Of a stretch of 32,495 nucleotides of DNA, positions 15,495 to 23,764 are shown one piece after another. How positions within the stretch are numbered: the first letter of the stretch is position 1; every line of letters starts with the position of its first letter. Under the pieces are notes generated by a model. It saw nothing but the letters and a program-made list of their open reading frames with translations. It searched no databases and had not been told where the DNA came from. A program made the translations under genes and the position numbers. The stretch comes from Planctomycetota bacterium (lineage in GTDB: Bacteria; Planctomycetota; JAJSAM01; JAJVHW01), in assembly GCA_021414065.1 (NCBI GenBank), contig JAIOPE010000052.1, positions 1 to 32,495 of the forward strand, given 5' to 3'.

Positions 15495-18047
15495 ATGAAG
15501 CGGTTCGTACTGGGTGCGGCGGTGTTCTCGGCGTTGGTGCCCGCGGCGGCGGATGTCGCGATGGCGCAGGACCGCACGGCCGAGCAGCCGACCGTCGTGG
15601 CGATCGAGTTCCGCGGGAACGCCCGAACGCCGGACGACACGCTCCGTCTTTCGCTGCGCACGAAGATCGGACAGCGTCTCGATCGGGCGCTGCTCCCCGA
15701 GGACGTCAACTCGCTGCTTGAGTCGTTCCAGTCGGTGGACCTGAAAGAGGAGCGGACGGCGACCGGGGTGAAGCTGGTCTTCACGGTCGTCGAAAGCGCT
15801 CCCGTCACGGCGGTGGACATCGTCGGAACCGACGGACTCTCGCTCACCGAAGTGAGCGACATCGTCGAGACGAAAGCCGGGCTCCCGCTGGCCGAGTTCC
15901 GCGTCGCGAACGACCAGCGGAAGATCGAGCGACTCTACCGCTCGAAGGGCTGGCACTTCATCCAGGTCACGCCGCGCATCGAGGCATCCGGTGACGGCAA
16001 GCGCGTCGTGTTCGAGATCCTCGAGGGCCCGCAGGTCGAGATCGGCACGATCACGTTCGAGGGCAACACGTCGTTCCCGAAGGACAAGCTCCTCGAGCGC
16101 GTCGCGATGCGCGAGACGAAGTTCATCGGGCTCGTCCCCGGGTACTTCGTCGAGGAGACGATCCGTCAGGACCTTCTCTCCATCCGGAACTTCTATCGCT
16201 CCGAGGGCTGGCTCGACGCGCAGGTCGAACTCGCGGACCGCCGATTCTCCGACGATCGCAAGAAGGCCACCGTCGAGATCCGCGTCACTGAGGGCGCGCC
16301 CTACACGATCGGCGCGCTCACGATCGACGGCGTTCGCACCTACCCGGGTGGCGGAGACGCGCTGCTCGCGCTGCTCGCCGTGAAGCAGGGCGACCGCAAG
16401 CGCCAGGAGTCGGTGTTCCGCGGTCTCGAGCAGATCGAGCGCGCGTACCGCGAAGAGGGCTTCTTCGCGGCGGTCGCGACGCCGGAGGAGAAGCTCCGGC
16501 CGAACGAGCCGGTGGTGGACATCGTGATCCACGTGGACGAGGCGTCGAAGGTGAAGGTCCGCCGCTTCGACGTGGTCGGCAACGTGGTCACACAAGACAA
16601 GGTGATCCGGCGCGAGGTGCCGATCGGCCCCGGCGACGTGCTGAATCAGAACTCGATCGACAAGGGCGTGCAGCGGCTTCGCAGCCTGGGCTACTTCGAG
16701 CGCGTCTCGGCTCGAGTGGAAGCCGCACCGGAGGGCGAGGACCCGAATCAGCGTGACGTCACGATCGAGGTGGACGACACAGCCGCCACCGGCTCCATCC
16801 GTTTCGGCGTGGGTGTCTCGAGCGACCGCGGCCTCTCGGCGACGATGAGCCTCACCAAGCGCAACTTCGACTGGAAGGACTGGCCGAAGCGCTTCGGCGA
16901 TGTGTTCCGCGGCAAGGCGTTCACCGGCGCGGGGCAGACGTTCTCGCTCGAACTCTCGCCGGGCAACGACTACTCGCAGTACCGGATCGCGTTCACGGAG
17001 CCGTGGATGTTCGACAAGCCGATCTCGTTCGGCTGGGACCTCTTCCTGACCCAGGAGCGTCGGTTCGACTACGACCAGGACGCAAAGGGGCTGGACTTCT
17101 TCCTCGGGCGCCGCTGGCTCCAGGCCGGGCGCGAGCGCGACACGGTCGTCGGCGTGCAGGCGCGCACGCGCCTTGAGTCGATCGACGTCACCAACCTGGA
17201 TCGCCAGAGTTCGCCGACGGCGTTCCTCGCCCGCGGCGGCAACAGCCTGATCTCCGAGGAACTGACGCTGCGCATGCACCGCCTCGACAGCGAGGCCAAC
17301 CCCACGGACGGCTGGTTCGGGGAGGCCTCCACCGAGTTCGGCTTCGCGGGCGACATCCAGTTGTGGAAGAACTCCGTGCAGGCGAAGAAGTACTGGCTTC
17401 TCTTCAAGAACGAAGACGAGCGATCGCACGTGCTTGCGCTCGGAGCCAAGCTCTCGGTGGCGAGCGCGATGGGGTCGTCGGTCGAGGCCGACCCGAACCT
17501 CTTCGACACGTCGTTCGTGCCGGTCTACGAGGGTTACTTCGCAGGCGGTTCCTCCACCGTGCGCGGGTTCTCGTACGGCGGAGCCGGACCGCACGGGCAG
17601 GGCGACCCCTTCCTCGCCCGACGCCCCGGCGAAACGGCCAAGCAACAGACCCAGCGCCTGGAGGGCGTCACCCGCTCCGTCCTCGAGAACGACGGTGACC
17701 CGCTCGGCGGCTCGGTCCAGTTCGTGGCGTCCACCGAGTACACCTTCCCGATGTACGAGGACATGCTCCGCGGCGTCTTCTTCCTCGACGCCGGCATGGT
17801 CCGTTCGTCGTTCTCGTCGTCCCACGGACTCGACGAGGACGTGTCGGCCCCGTATCTCGCGGGCGCCAAGTTCAGCGACGGCGAGTCCTTCTTCTCCGAC
17901 ATGCGCGCAGCGATCGGCTTCGGCGTGCGTCTTCGTATCCCGGCCCTCGGGCCGGTTCCGTTGGCGCTCGACGTGGGCATCCCGATCCGCAAGCAGGACG
18001 GCGACGACACGCAGATCATCTCGTTCACCATCCAGCGGAACTTCTGA
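15495..18047 (+). CDS. bamA: Outer membrane protein assembly factor BamA
   Basis: BamA is the Omp85 core of the machine that inserts beta-barrel proteins in the outer membrane. The 850-residue product has a signal peptide (about 1-24, hydrophobic, cut after AMA). Several POTRA domains follow (about 30-420; VAIEFRGN, VDIVGTDGLS, GTITFEGNTSF, GALTIDGVRTY and VRRFDVVGNVV open five repeats). The C-terminal 16-strand barrel contains the lock motif VRGF (689-692) within GGSSTVRGFSYGGAGP, and FVASTEYTFPMYEDMLRGVF. It ends in Phe after an alternating strand (ISFTIQRNF), the usual sorting signal. GGAGG (15482-15486) lies 8 nt before the ATG. It heads the outer-membrane gene block and proves a true outer membrane. 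Confidence 0.97.
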   Translation: MKRFVLGAAVFSALVPAAADVAMAQDRTAEQPTVVAIEFRGNARTPDDTLRLSLRTKIGQRLDRALLPEDVNSLLESFQSVDLKEERTATGVKLVFTVVESAPVTAVDIVGTDGLSLTEVSDIVETKAGLPLAEFRVANDQRKIERLYRSKGWHFIQVTPRIEASGDGKRVVFEILEGPQVEIGTITFEGNTSFPKDKLLERVAMRETKFIGLVPGYFVEETIRQDLLSIRNFYRSEGWLDAQVELADRRFSDDRKKATVEIRVTEGAPYTIGALTIDGVRTYPGGGDALLALLAVKQGDRKRQESVFRGLEQIERAYREEGFFAAVATPEEKLRPNEPVVDIVIHVDEASKVKVRRFDVVGNVVTQDKVIRREVPIGPGDVLNQNSIDKGVQRLRSLGYFERVSARVEAAPEGEDPNQRDVTIEVDDTAATGSIRFGVGVSSDRGLSATMSLTKRNFDWKDWPKRFGDVFRGKAFTGAGQTFSLELSPGNDYSQYRIAFTEPWMFDKPISFGWDLFLTQERRFDYDQDAKGLDFFLGRRWLQAGRERDTVVGVQARTRLESIDVTNLDRQSSPTAFLARGGNSLISEELTLRMHRLDSEANPTDGWFGEASTEFGFAGDIQLWKNSVQAKKYWLLFKNEDERSHVLALGAKLSVASAMGSSVEADPNLFDTSFVPVYEGYFAGGSSTVRGFSYGGAGPHGQGDPFLARRPGETAKQQTQRLEGVTRSVLENDGDPLGGSVQFVASTEYTFPMYEDMLRGVFFLDAGMVRSSFSSSHGLDEDVSAPYLAGAKFSDGESFFSDMRAAIGFGVRLRIPALGPVPLALDVGIPIRKQDGDDTQIISFTIQRNF

Positions 18048-18058
18048 TCGTTCCCGGC

Positions 18059-18117
18059 GCCCCGTGGGGCACGTCGCGTGCGCCCGCCCGGTCGGAAACT
18101 CCGTGCCCCGCGGCACG
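18059..18117 (+). other. Two small hairpins between bamA and ompH
   Basis: GCCCC/GGGGC (18059-18070) and CGTGCC/GGCACG with a CCGC loop (18102-18117) lie in the 108-nt gap. They may tune transcription or RNA stability between the genes; no T run makes them full terminators. Confidence 0.3.
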
Positions 18118-18155
18118 AGGGGCCGTTCATTGAGGACTACTCTCCGGAGGTCTCC

Positions 18156-18779
18156 ATGCGCTCACCGCTGGTCGTCGCCCTCGTTGCCGTCGGTTCCGCG
18201 TCCCTCGGCCTGCTCACGACACGCACCGTGCTCTCGCAGCAGCAGCCGACGCCCTTGCAGAACGGGTTCGTGGACATCGAGCGGGTGATGGGCGAGTACC
18301 GCAAGCGTCAGACCGTGATGCAGGAGCTGGATCGTCGTCGGGAGGCGCTCAGCCAGCAGTTCAAGACCCGCCGTACGCAAATCGAGGAGAAGCGCGACAA
18401 GCTCGCCACGATCTCGCCGGAGAGCGACGAGTACCTGCGCCTCGAGCGGGAGCTGGATCTCGAGATGCTCGCGTGGAAGCGCGACAAGGAGTTCGAGGAC
18501 GGCGCGCTCGGTCGCGAGCAGAGTCAGAAGTTCGGGATGATCTACCGCGAGATCTGCAACGAGGTGCGCGTGCAGGCCGAGCAGAAGGGCCTTGCGGCAG
18601 TGTTCGCCTACGACCCGCTCCCGGCGGGGTTCGAGACCCGGGCGAATGCGCTGGCCGTCATCTCGAACCGCGACGTCCTCTGGTCCGACGCCCGACTCGA
18701 CCTGACGAACCAGGTGCTCCAGTCTCTGAACGCCCAACTTCCGCCCGCGCCGGCTGCGGCGCCGGGTGGTCCGAAGTAG
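18156..18779 (+). CDS. skp: OmpH/Skp family periplasmic chaperone
   Basis: Skp/OmpH trimers hold unfolded outer-membrane proteins in the periplasm and hand them to BamA. The 207-residue product has an N-terminal hydrophobic signal (about 4-20), then GFVDIERVMGEYRKRQ, the usual opening of the family. A long charged helical hairpin follows (about 50-130), then a short return strand (GLAAVFAYDP) and a Pro/Ala-rich end. CGGAGG (18145-18150) is 5 nt before ATG 18156; the frame extends upstream without a ribosome site. Its position after bamA matches the E. coli order. Confidence 0.9.
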   Translation: MRSPLVVALVAVGSASLGLLTTRTVLSQQQPTPLQNGFVDIERVMGEYRKRQTVMQELDRRREALSQQFKTRRTQIEEKRDKLATISPESDEYLRLERELDLEMLAWKRDKEFEDGALGREQSQKFGMIYREICNEVRVQAEQKGLAAVFAYDPLPAGFETRANALAVISNRDVLWSDARLDLTNQVLQSLNAQLPPAPAAAPGGPK

Positions 18780-18856
18780 CCGCGCGACAGTAGCCACGCG
18801 ACGGCTGCCCCCGTTTCCTTCCTCTGTCCCCGAACCGTCAGGAATACTCCGGAACC

Positions 18857-20164
18857 GTGGCGCGCAAACAGCGGACGACCCGCGAGCCCTTTGCCTTCTC
18901 TGGTGCCGGTCTGCACACCGGCGCGGTGGCGAACGTGCGCGTTTCTCCCGCCGAGGAGGGGCACGGAGTCGTCTTCGTGCGCACGGACCTGCCGGACCGC
19001 CCCAGGCTTCCGGCCGACGTGGACTACGTGGACAGCCGCGGCCGCCGTACGACCATCCGGGCCGGCGGCGCGGACGTGCAGACGATCGAGCATCTGCTCG
19101 CCGCCTGCAACGCGATGAAGATCGACAATCTGCTTGTCGAGATGGACGCGCCCGAGATGCCCGGGCTCGACGGCAGCTCGCTCCCGTTCGTTGACATGAT
19201 CCGCGGAGCGAAGCCCGTGGAGCAGCAGCGCGACCGGAAGCAGTTCCAGCTCGTCACACCGATCTCCGTCGGCGACCCCGGCGGCGACTCGTCGATCGTC
19301 GCGCTGCCCGCGGAGCAGGGCCTGCACTTCAGCTACACGCTCGACTACCCGCAGTCGCCGTACGTCGGGAGCCAGTACCACTCGCTTCGCCTCGACGAGA
19401 ACGCGTTCGCGAACGAGATCGCGCCGGCGCGAACGTTCGTGATGCAGGAGGAGGCGACCGCCCTCCGCGCGGCCGGCCTCGGGAAAGGCGCGACGTACGA
19501 GAACACGCTCGTGTTCGGCGATCGCGGAGTCGTCGAGAATCGGCTCCGGTTCCCCGACGAACCCGTCCGTCACAAGTTGCTCGACCTGATCGGGGACTTC
19601 TTCCTCCTGAACCTCGACCTCAGCGCGCGCATCGTGGCGACGAAGGCCGGTCACGCGCTGAACGCAGCGATCGTGCGCGAGATCCTGAAGCACGTGCGCG
19701 AGTTCGAGATCGGGGAAGGCCTCCGCAAGGACTCCACGATCGAGATCCGCGAGATCATGCGGATCCTGCCGCACCGCTATCCGTTCCTCCTCATCGATCG
19801 CGTGATCGAGCTCGAGGGGATGAAGCGCGCGGTGGGGCTGAAGAACGTCACGATCAACGAGCCGTTCTTCCAGGGCCACTGGCCTTCGGCACCGATCATG
19901 CCGGGCGTGCTCATCGTCGAAGCGATGGCCCAGCTTGCGGGCGTGCTTCTCCTGCGCAAGTTCGAGAACACCGGCAAGCTCGCCGTCCTCCTCTCGATCG
20001 ACAAGGTCAAGCTGCGGCGTTCGGTCGTTCCCGGCGACCAGCTCCGCATCGAGGTCGAGGCCCTGAAGGTGCGCAGCCGGTCGGCGCGCGTCCACTGTCG
20101 TGCGACCGTCGAAGGCAAGCTCGCCTGCGAGGCACAGATCAACTTCATGCTGGCGGACGCGTGA
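18857..20164 (+). CDS. lpxC-fabZ: Fused LpxC (UDP-3-O-acyl-GlcNAc deacetylase) and FabZ (hydroxyacyl-ACP dehydratase)
   Basis: One 435-residue polypeptide carries two enzymes: the zinc deacetylase that commits UDP-acyl-GlcNAc to lipid A, and the dehydratase that pulls 3-hydroxyacyl-ACP toward fatty acids. LpxC (about 1-285) has SGAGLHTG, TIEHLLAA with zinc ligand H79, RHKLLDLIGD with H239 and D243, and catalytic H266 in AGHALNAA. FabZ (about 295-435) has LPHRYPFLLIDRV with H306, and GHWPSAPIMPG...E with E355. The joined form is known in Bacteroidetes and other diderm phyla. The start is GTG 18857, which lines up with other LpxC starts. It ends in a GTGA overlap with a ten-codon minicistron before lpxA. 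Confidence 0.96.
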   Translation: MARKQRTTREPFAFSGAGLHTGAVANVRVSPAEEGHGVVFVRTDLPDRPRLPADVDYVDSRGRRTTIRAGGADVQTIEHLLAACNAMKIDNLLVEMDAPEMPGLDGSSLPFVDMIRGAKPVEQQRDRKQFQLVTPISVGDPGGDSSIVALPAEQGLHFSYTLDYPQSPYVGSQYHSLRLDENAFANEIAPARTFVMQEEATALRAAGLGKGATYENTLVFGDRGVVENRLRFPDEPVRHKLLDLIGDFFLLNLDLSARIVATKAGHALNAAIVREILKHVREFEIGEGLRKDSTIEIREIMRILPHRYPFLLIDRVIELEGMKRAVGLKNVTINEPFFQGHWPSAPIMPGVLIVEAMAQLAGVLLLRKFENTGKLAVLLSIDKVKLRRSVVPGDQLRIEVEALKVRSRSARVHCRATVEGKLACEAQINFMLADA

Positions 20165-20190
20165 GCATTCCCATGACCGGTGTCGCTTGA
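20161..20190 (+). other. Ten-codon minicistron linking lpxC-fabZ to lpxA
   Basis: GTG 20161 overlaps the lpxC-fabZ stop (GTGA). The frame reads nine sense codons and ends in TGA 20188-20190, which overlaps the TTG start of lpxA (TTGA). It could carry ribosomes from one gene to the next; whether it is translated is unknown. Confidence 0.4.
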
Positions 20191-20987
20191 GCATCCATGC
20201 CCTTGCATCCGTGGATCCGTCGGCCGTGATCGGCGAAGGGACCACGGTCGGCGCGTTCGCGGTCATCGGACCCGGCGTGGTCATCGGGCGCGACTGCGAG
20301 ATCCGCAGCCACGCGGTCGTGATCGGCCCAGGCACGACGATCGGTGACAGGAACCGCCTGCACGAGGGCTGCGTCGCCGGCGGTGACCCGCAGGACAAGA
20401 AGTACCACGCCGAGCCGGTCCGTCTCGTCGTAGGCGACGACAACGTGTTCCGCGAGTACGTCACGCTCCACCGAGGCACGCCCGGCGGCGGGGCGGTCAC
20501 GACGATCGGCCATCGGAACCTGTTCCTCGTCGGCGCCCACGTTGCGCACGACTGCATCGTGGGGAACGACATCGTCCTCTCGAACAACGTGCTCATCGCC
20601 GGCCACTGCCTGATCGAAGACCGCGCGATCCTGAACGGTGCGGCGGCGATCCACCACTTCGGCACGGTGGGGGCGTTCGCCTACGTCGGCGGGCTCACGC
20701 GACTGGTGCGGGACGCCCCGCCGTTCATGGTCACCGAGGGGCACCCGGCCCGAGTGGTGAAGGTGAACGCGGTCGGCCTGAGCCGTTCCGGCGTGCCCGC
20801 GGAGCGGGTCGATCTGCTTCGCCGCGCGTTCCGGCACCTCTTTCGCCATCGCCACCCGACCCTGGCCCAGTCGCTGGCCGAGCTCGACCGCGAAGGCATC
20901 CAGTCGCCGGAAGTCACGAAGCTCCGCGAGTTTCTCGTGGCGCAGAGCCGCGGCAAGAACGGCCGGGCGAGGGAGTCTCACCGATGA
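20187..20987 (+). CDS. lpxA: UDP-N-acetylglucosamine acyltransferase LpxA
   Basis: LpxA adds a 3-hydroxyacyl chain from ACP to UDP-GlcNAc (or to a 3-amino analogue), the first step of lipid A synthesis. The 266-residue product is the expected length. It is built of hexapeptide repeats (VIGEGTTVGAFAVIG), then GGDPQDKKY and the active-site segment HVAHDC, with H118 and H121 matching E. coli H122 and H125. A helical C-terminal domain begins near 190. The start is TTG 20187: the protein family begins at SIHALASVDPSAVIGE, and no ATG or GTG lies in frame nearby. It overlaps the next gene by 4 nt (ATGA). Confidence 0.95.
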   Translation: MSIHALASVDPSAVIGEGTTVGAFAVIGPGVVIGRDCEIRSHAVVIGPGTTIGDRNRLHEGCVAGGDPQDKKYHAEPVRLVVGDDNVFREYVTLHRGTPGGGAVTTIGHRNLFLVGAHVAHDCIVGNDIVLSNNVLIAGHCLIEDRAILNGAAAIHHFGTVGAFAYVGGLTRLVRDAPPFMVTEGHPARVVKVNAVGLSRSGVPAERVDLLRRAFRHLFRHRHPTLAQSLAELDREGIQSPEVTKLREFLVAQSRGKNGRARESHR

Positions 20988-21994
20988 GTGATCCGGTCCG
21001 CGCCGCGGTGATCGGCGTGGGCGCGTTCGGGCGTCATCACGCTCGGATACTCTCCGAGATGCCGGAGGCCCGGCTCGTGGGGGTGGTGGACGCGAACCCC
21101 GAGGTCCGCGCGAAGGCCACGGAGCAGTGGAAGGTTCCCGCGTACGCGGATCCGTCGGAGCTGCCGGCCGACGTGGAAGCGGTCTCCGTCGCGGTGCCGA
21201 CCGCGTTGCACCACCGGGTGGCGTTGCCGTTCCTCGAACGCGGCGTCTCCGTGCTCGTCGAGAAGCCGATGGTTCGCAACCTCGACGAGGGGCGGGAACT
21301 CATCGCCGCGGCCGAACGATCGGGCGCGATCCTGCAGGTGGGGCACGTCGAGCGGTTCAACCCGGCAGTTCGCGCCCTCGCGCAGCACAAGATCCGCCCG
21401 CGGTTCATTGAGGCGGAGCGCGTCGCTCCCTTCAGCTTCCGCTCCGCCGACGTCGGCGTCGTCCTCGACCTGATGATCCACGACATCGACATCGTCCTGC
21501 ACCTGGCGGGCACCGAGCCCGTCCGCGTGGAGGCCATCGGTGTGCCGGTGCTCACCGCCCACGAAGACATCGCCAACGCCCGGGTCGTCTTCGCCGACGG
21601 TTGCGTCGCGAACCTCACATCGAGCCGCGTCGCGACGAAGACCGAACGGAAGCTCCGGGTGTTCAGCAGCGAGAGCTACCTCGTCGTGGACTTCGGCAAG
21701 CGCGAGGGCTGGCTCTACCGCAAGAGTCCCGAGTTGACGCTCGACAAGGTGAAGGCATTTGCCTCCGGGGCCACGTCGCTCGCGGATCTCCAGGGCGTCG
21801 TTTTCCGCGACCTGCTGTCGATGGAGAAGCTCGAGACACCGCCGGGCGATCCACTGACCGAAGAGATTCGCGACTTCCTCCGGTGCGTCCGAGAGAAGGA
21901 CCGCCCGCGCGTCGGCGGTCGCGAGGGGCTTGCCGCGGTGTCGCTGGCGCTCCGCATCCTCGAAGCGATCCGCACGGGCAGTCCGCCGCAGTAG
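20984..21994 (+). CDS. Gfo/Idh/MocA family oxidoreductase, GnnA candidate
   Basis: A 336-residue NAD(P)-dependent sugar dehydrogenase by fold. The Rossmann motif GVGAFGRHH opens it. VEKPM (K94) holds the conserved lysine of the family. GHVERFNPA and a conserved H166-D-I-D169 segment (LMIHDIDIVLHL) follow in the catalytic domain. It overlaps lpxA by 4 nt (ATGA), so it is translated with the lipid A genes. In Acidithiobacillus, gnnA, from this family, lies beside lpxA and oxidises UDP-GlcNAc at C3 for a 3-amino sugar. That role is inferred here from position only; the partner aminotransferase gnnB is not in the window. Confidence 0.85.
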   Translation: MSDPVRAAVIGVGAFGRHHARILSEMPEARLVGVVDANPEVRAKATEQWKVPAYADPSELPADVEAVSVAVPTALHHRVALPFLERGVSVLVEKPMVRNLDEGRELIAAAERSGAILQVGHVERFNPAVRALAQHKIRPRFIEAERVAPFSFRSADVGVVLDLMIHDIDIVLHLAGTEPVRVEAIGVPVLTAHEDIANARVVFADGCVANLTSSRVATKTERKLRVFSSESYLVVDFGKREGWLYRKSPELTLDKVKAFASGATSLADLQGVVFRDLLSMEKLETPPGDPLTEEIRDFLRCVREKDRPRVGGREGLAAVSLALRILEAIRTGSPPQ

Positions 21995-22074
21995 CGCGAC
22001 GATCGCACGACAACGGCGTGCAACGGGCTCGCCCGTGCGCGTCCGTGCGTCATGTAGCCTCCGTCGCAGACTCC

Positions 22075-22103
22075 TTGGCCTCGCAGCGCCCCAGGCGTAG
22101 GCT
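22075..22103 (+). promoter_or_regulatory. Sigma70-like promoter for rpsB-tsf-pyrH-frr
   Basis: TTGGCC (22075-22080) and TAGGCT (22098-22103) have a 17-nt spacer. The predicted start near 22110 gives a leader of about 115 nt, long enough for an S2 autoregulatory site, although I cannot recognise one. A second -10-like TAGCCT (22055-22060) has no -35. Confidence 0.5.
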
Positions 22104-22216
22104 CAGCGACTTCCATTTTCCCAACCCCGTGACGTTCGGCGGCAGGGCTCGGCGGACGGGAGGCGCGTGCCTCCGCCGCTTGCCAAGCCTGCCCATGAGC
22201 CGAACCAGCGGGCCGA

Positions 22217-22222
22217 GAGGTG
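22217..22222 (+). promoter_or_regulatory. Ribosome site fixing a TTG start for rpsB
   Basis: GAGGTG lies 4 nt before TTG 22227. The four intervening bases are T and merge with the start codon into a T6 run. No ATG or GTG follows in frame before the conserved S2 opening. Confidence 0.6.
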
Positions 22223-22226
22223 TTTT

Positions 22227-23099
22227 TTGGCGATCCTGACCGTTCAAGAGCTGATCGACGCCGGCGTCCACTTCGGGCACCGCACCAGCCGGTGGAACCC
22301 GAAGATGAAGCCCTTCATCCAGGGCAAGCGCAACTCGATCCACATCATCGACCTCCGCGCCACCGTGCGCGGGCTCGTCCAGGGCTCGCACTTCCTGAAG
22401 AACGCTTCGCGCGACGGCTGGCGCGTGCTCTTCGTCGGCACGAAGCGCGGCGCGAAGACGGTCATCCGCGAGGAAGCCCAGCGCTGCGGGATGCCCTTCG
22501 TGACGGAGCGCTGGCTCGGCGGCACGCTGACCAACTTCGACACCATCCGCATCCGCCTCGCGCGCCTCGAGGAACTCGAGAACATCGAGCGCTCCGGCGA
22601 GATCAACGCGATGACGAAGAAGGAGCTTTCCGCGTACAACCGCGAGAAGCGCAAGCTCCTGAAGAACCTCGAAGGCATCCGGACGATGACCAATCTTCCG
22701 GGCGCGCTCGTGATCGTTGACCCGAAGCGCGAGCACATCGCGGTGAAGGAAGCGAACCGCATCGGCATCCCGATCGTTGCGCTCGTGGACACCGACAGCG
22801 ACCCGGACCCGATCGACGTCCCGATCCCCGCGAACGACGATGCGATGCGGAGCGTCTCCGCCCTGATCAAGCGTCTCGCGGACGCCTGCGCCGAGGGCAC
22901 CGCCCAGGCCAAGGCCCGCGCGACCGAGGTCCAGCGCGGCGCCGTGGACCAGGGCACGGCCGACGCCATCGCGTCCGCCACCGGCGAAACGGGCCGTCGC
23001 GGCCCCGCGAAGCGCGTCGTCGTCCGTCGTGCACAGGGTGACGCGGCTCCCGCCGCTTCCCCGCGCGATGGCGACGCCGGCGCCCACCCGAACTCGTAG
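22227..23099 (+). CDS. rpsB: 30S ribosomal protein S2
   Basis: S2 joins the small subunit late and is needed for S1 binding. The 290-residue product matches S2 over about 1-230: TVQELIDAGVHFGHRTSRWN, FIQGKRNSIHIIDL, FVGTKRGAK, ERWLGGTLTNF, DPKREHIAVKEA and LVDTDSDPD. A further 50-60 residues rich in Ala, Gly and Arg extend the C-terminus beyond the usual length; similar tails occur in several phyla. The start is TTG 22227, which gives the standard S2 N-terminus; a longer frame from 22167 has no ribosome site. It leads the classic rpsB-tsf-pyrH-frr order. Confidence 0.96.
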   Translation: MAILTVQELIDAGVHFGHRTSRWNPKMKPFIQGKRNSIHIIDLRATVRGLVQGSHFLKNASRDGWRVLFVGTKRGAKTVIREEAQRCGMPFVTERWLGGTLTNFDTIRIRLARLEELENIERSGEINAMTKKELSAYNREKRKLLKNLEGIRTMTNLPGALVIVDPKREHIAVKEANRIGIPIVALVDTDSDPDPIDVPIPANDDAMRSVSALIKRLADACAEGTAQAKARATEVQRGAVDQGTADAIASATGETGRRGPAKRVVVRRAQGDAAPAASPRDGDAGAHPNS

Positions 23100-23139
23100 T
23101 CCGTTCCAGTTCCACCCCACAATCGACGAGACGAACCCC

Positions 23140-23754
23140 ATGGCCGAGATCGATGCCAAAGTCGTGATGGAGCTCCGCGCGCAGACCGGCGCGGGCATGA
23201 TGGACTGCAAGAAGGCGCTCACCGACGCGGTCGGCGACTTCGAGAAGGCGAAGCTCGCGCTGCGAGCGAAGGGCGCGAAGATCGCCGACAAGAAGGCCGG
23301 CCGCGCCGCCCGCGAGGGCATCGTCGGCACGTACATCCACCACAATCACCGCCTCGGCGTGATGGCCGAGGTGATGTGCGAGTCCGACTTCGTCGCGCGG
23401 AACGACGAGTTCAAGGCGTTCGTCTCGAAACTCTGCAAGCACATCGCGGCAGCGAATCCGGCTCCGGTGTGCATCCGCCGCGAGCAGGTTCCTGCGGACT
23501 TGGTGGCTTCGGAGATGGCGTTCTACGAGAAGCAGGTCCTCGACAAGCCGGAGCAGATTCGGGCGAAGATCACCGAGGGCAAGTTGAACGCGTTCTACAA
23601 GGAGCGTGTCCTGCTTGAGCAGATCTGGTCCATGGACGAGGGCGGCCCCGAGCAGACGGTCGAGCAGGTGCTGAAGGCCCTGATCGGCAAGGTCGGCGAG
23701 AACATGGTCATCCGGCGCTTCGCCCGCTTCGACATCGCCGAAGAGGTGTCGTAA
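23140..23754 (+). CDS. tsf: Translation elongation factor Ts
   Basis: EF-Ts exchanges GDP for GTP on EF-Tu. The 204-residue product is of the short type (about 200 residues, one core subdomain fewer than E. coli). The N-terminal domain has the UBA-like VMELRAQTGAGMMDCKKAL signature and GDFEKA. The core has the family motif CESDFVARNDEF. A helical end (LIGKVGENMVIRRFARF) closes it. ATG 23140 gives the usual N-terminus; the frame opens upstream inside rpsB without support, and the ribosome site is weak. It is 40 nt after rpsB and 10 nt before pyrH. Confidence 0.96.
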   Translation: MAEIDAKVVMELRAQTGAGMMDCKKALTDAVGDFEKAKLALRAKGAKIADKKAGRAAREGIVGTYIHHNHRLGVMAEVMCESDFVARNDEFKAFVSKLCKHIAAANPAPVCIRREQVPADLVASEMAFYEKQVLDKPEQIRAKITEGKLNAFYKERVLLEQIWSMDEGGPEQTVEQVLKALIGKVGENMVIRRFARFDIAEEVS

Positions 23755-23764
23755 ACCCGTCCCA

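Noticed and set aside
15453..18116. An 887-residue open frame antisense to bamA
   Set aside because: It mirrors the codon bias of bamA in a GC-rich genome; it has no family features, and bamA is certain on the other strand.
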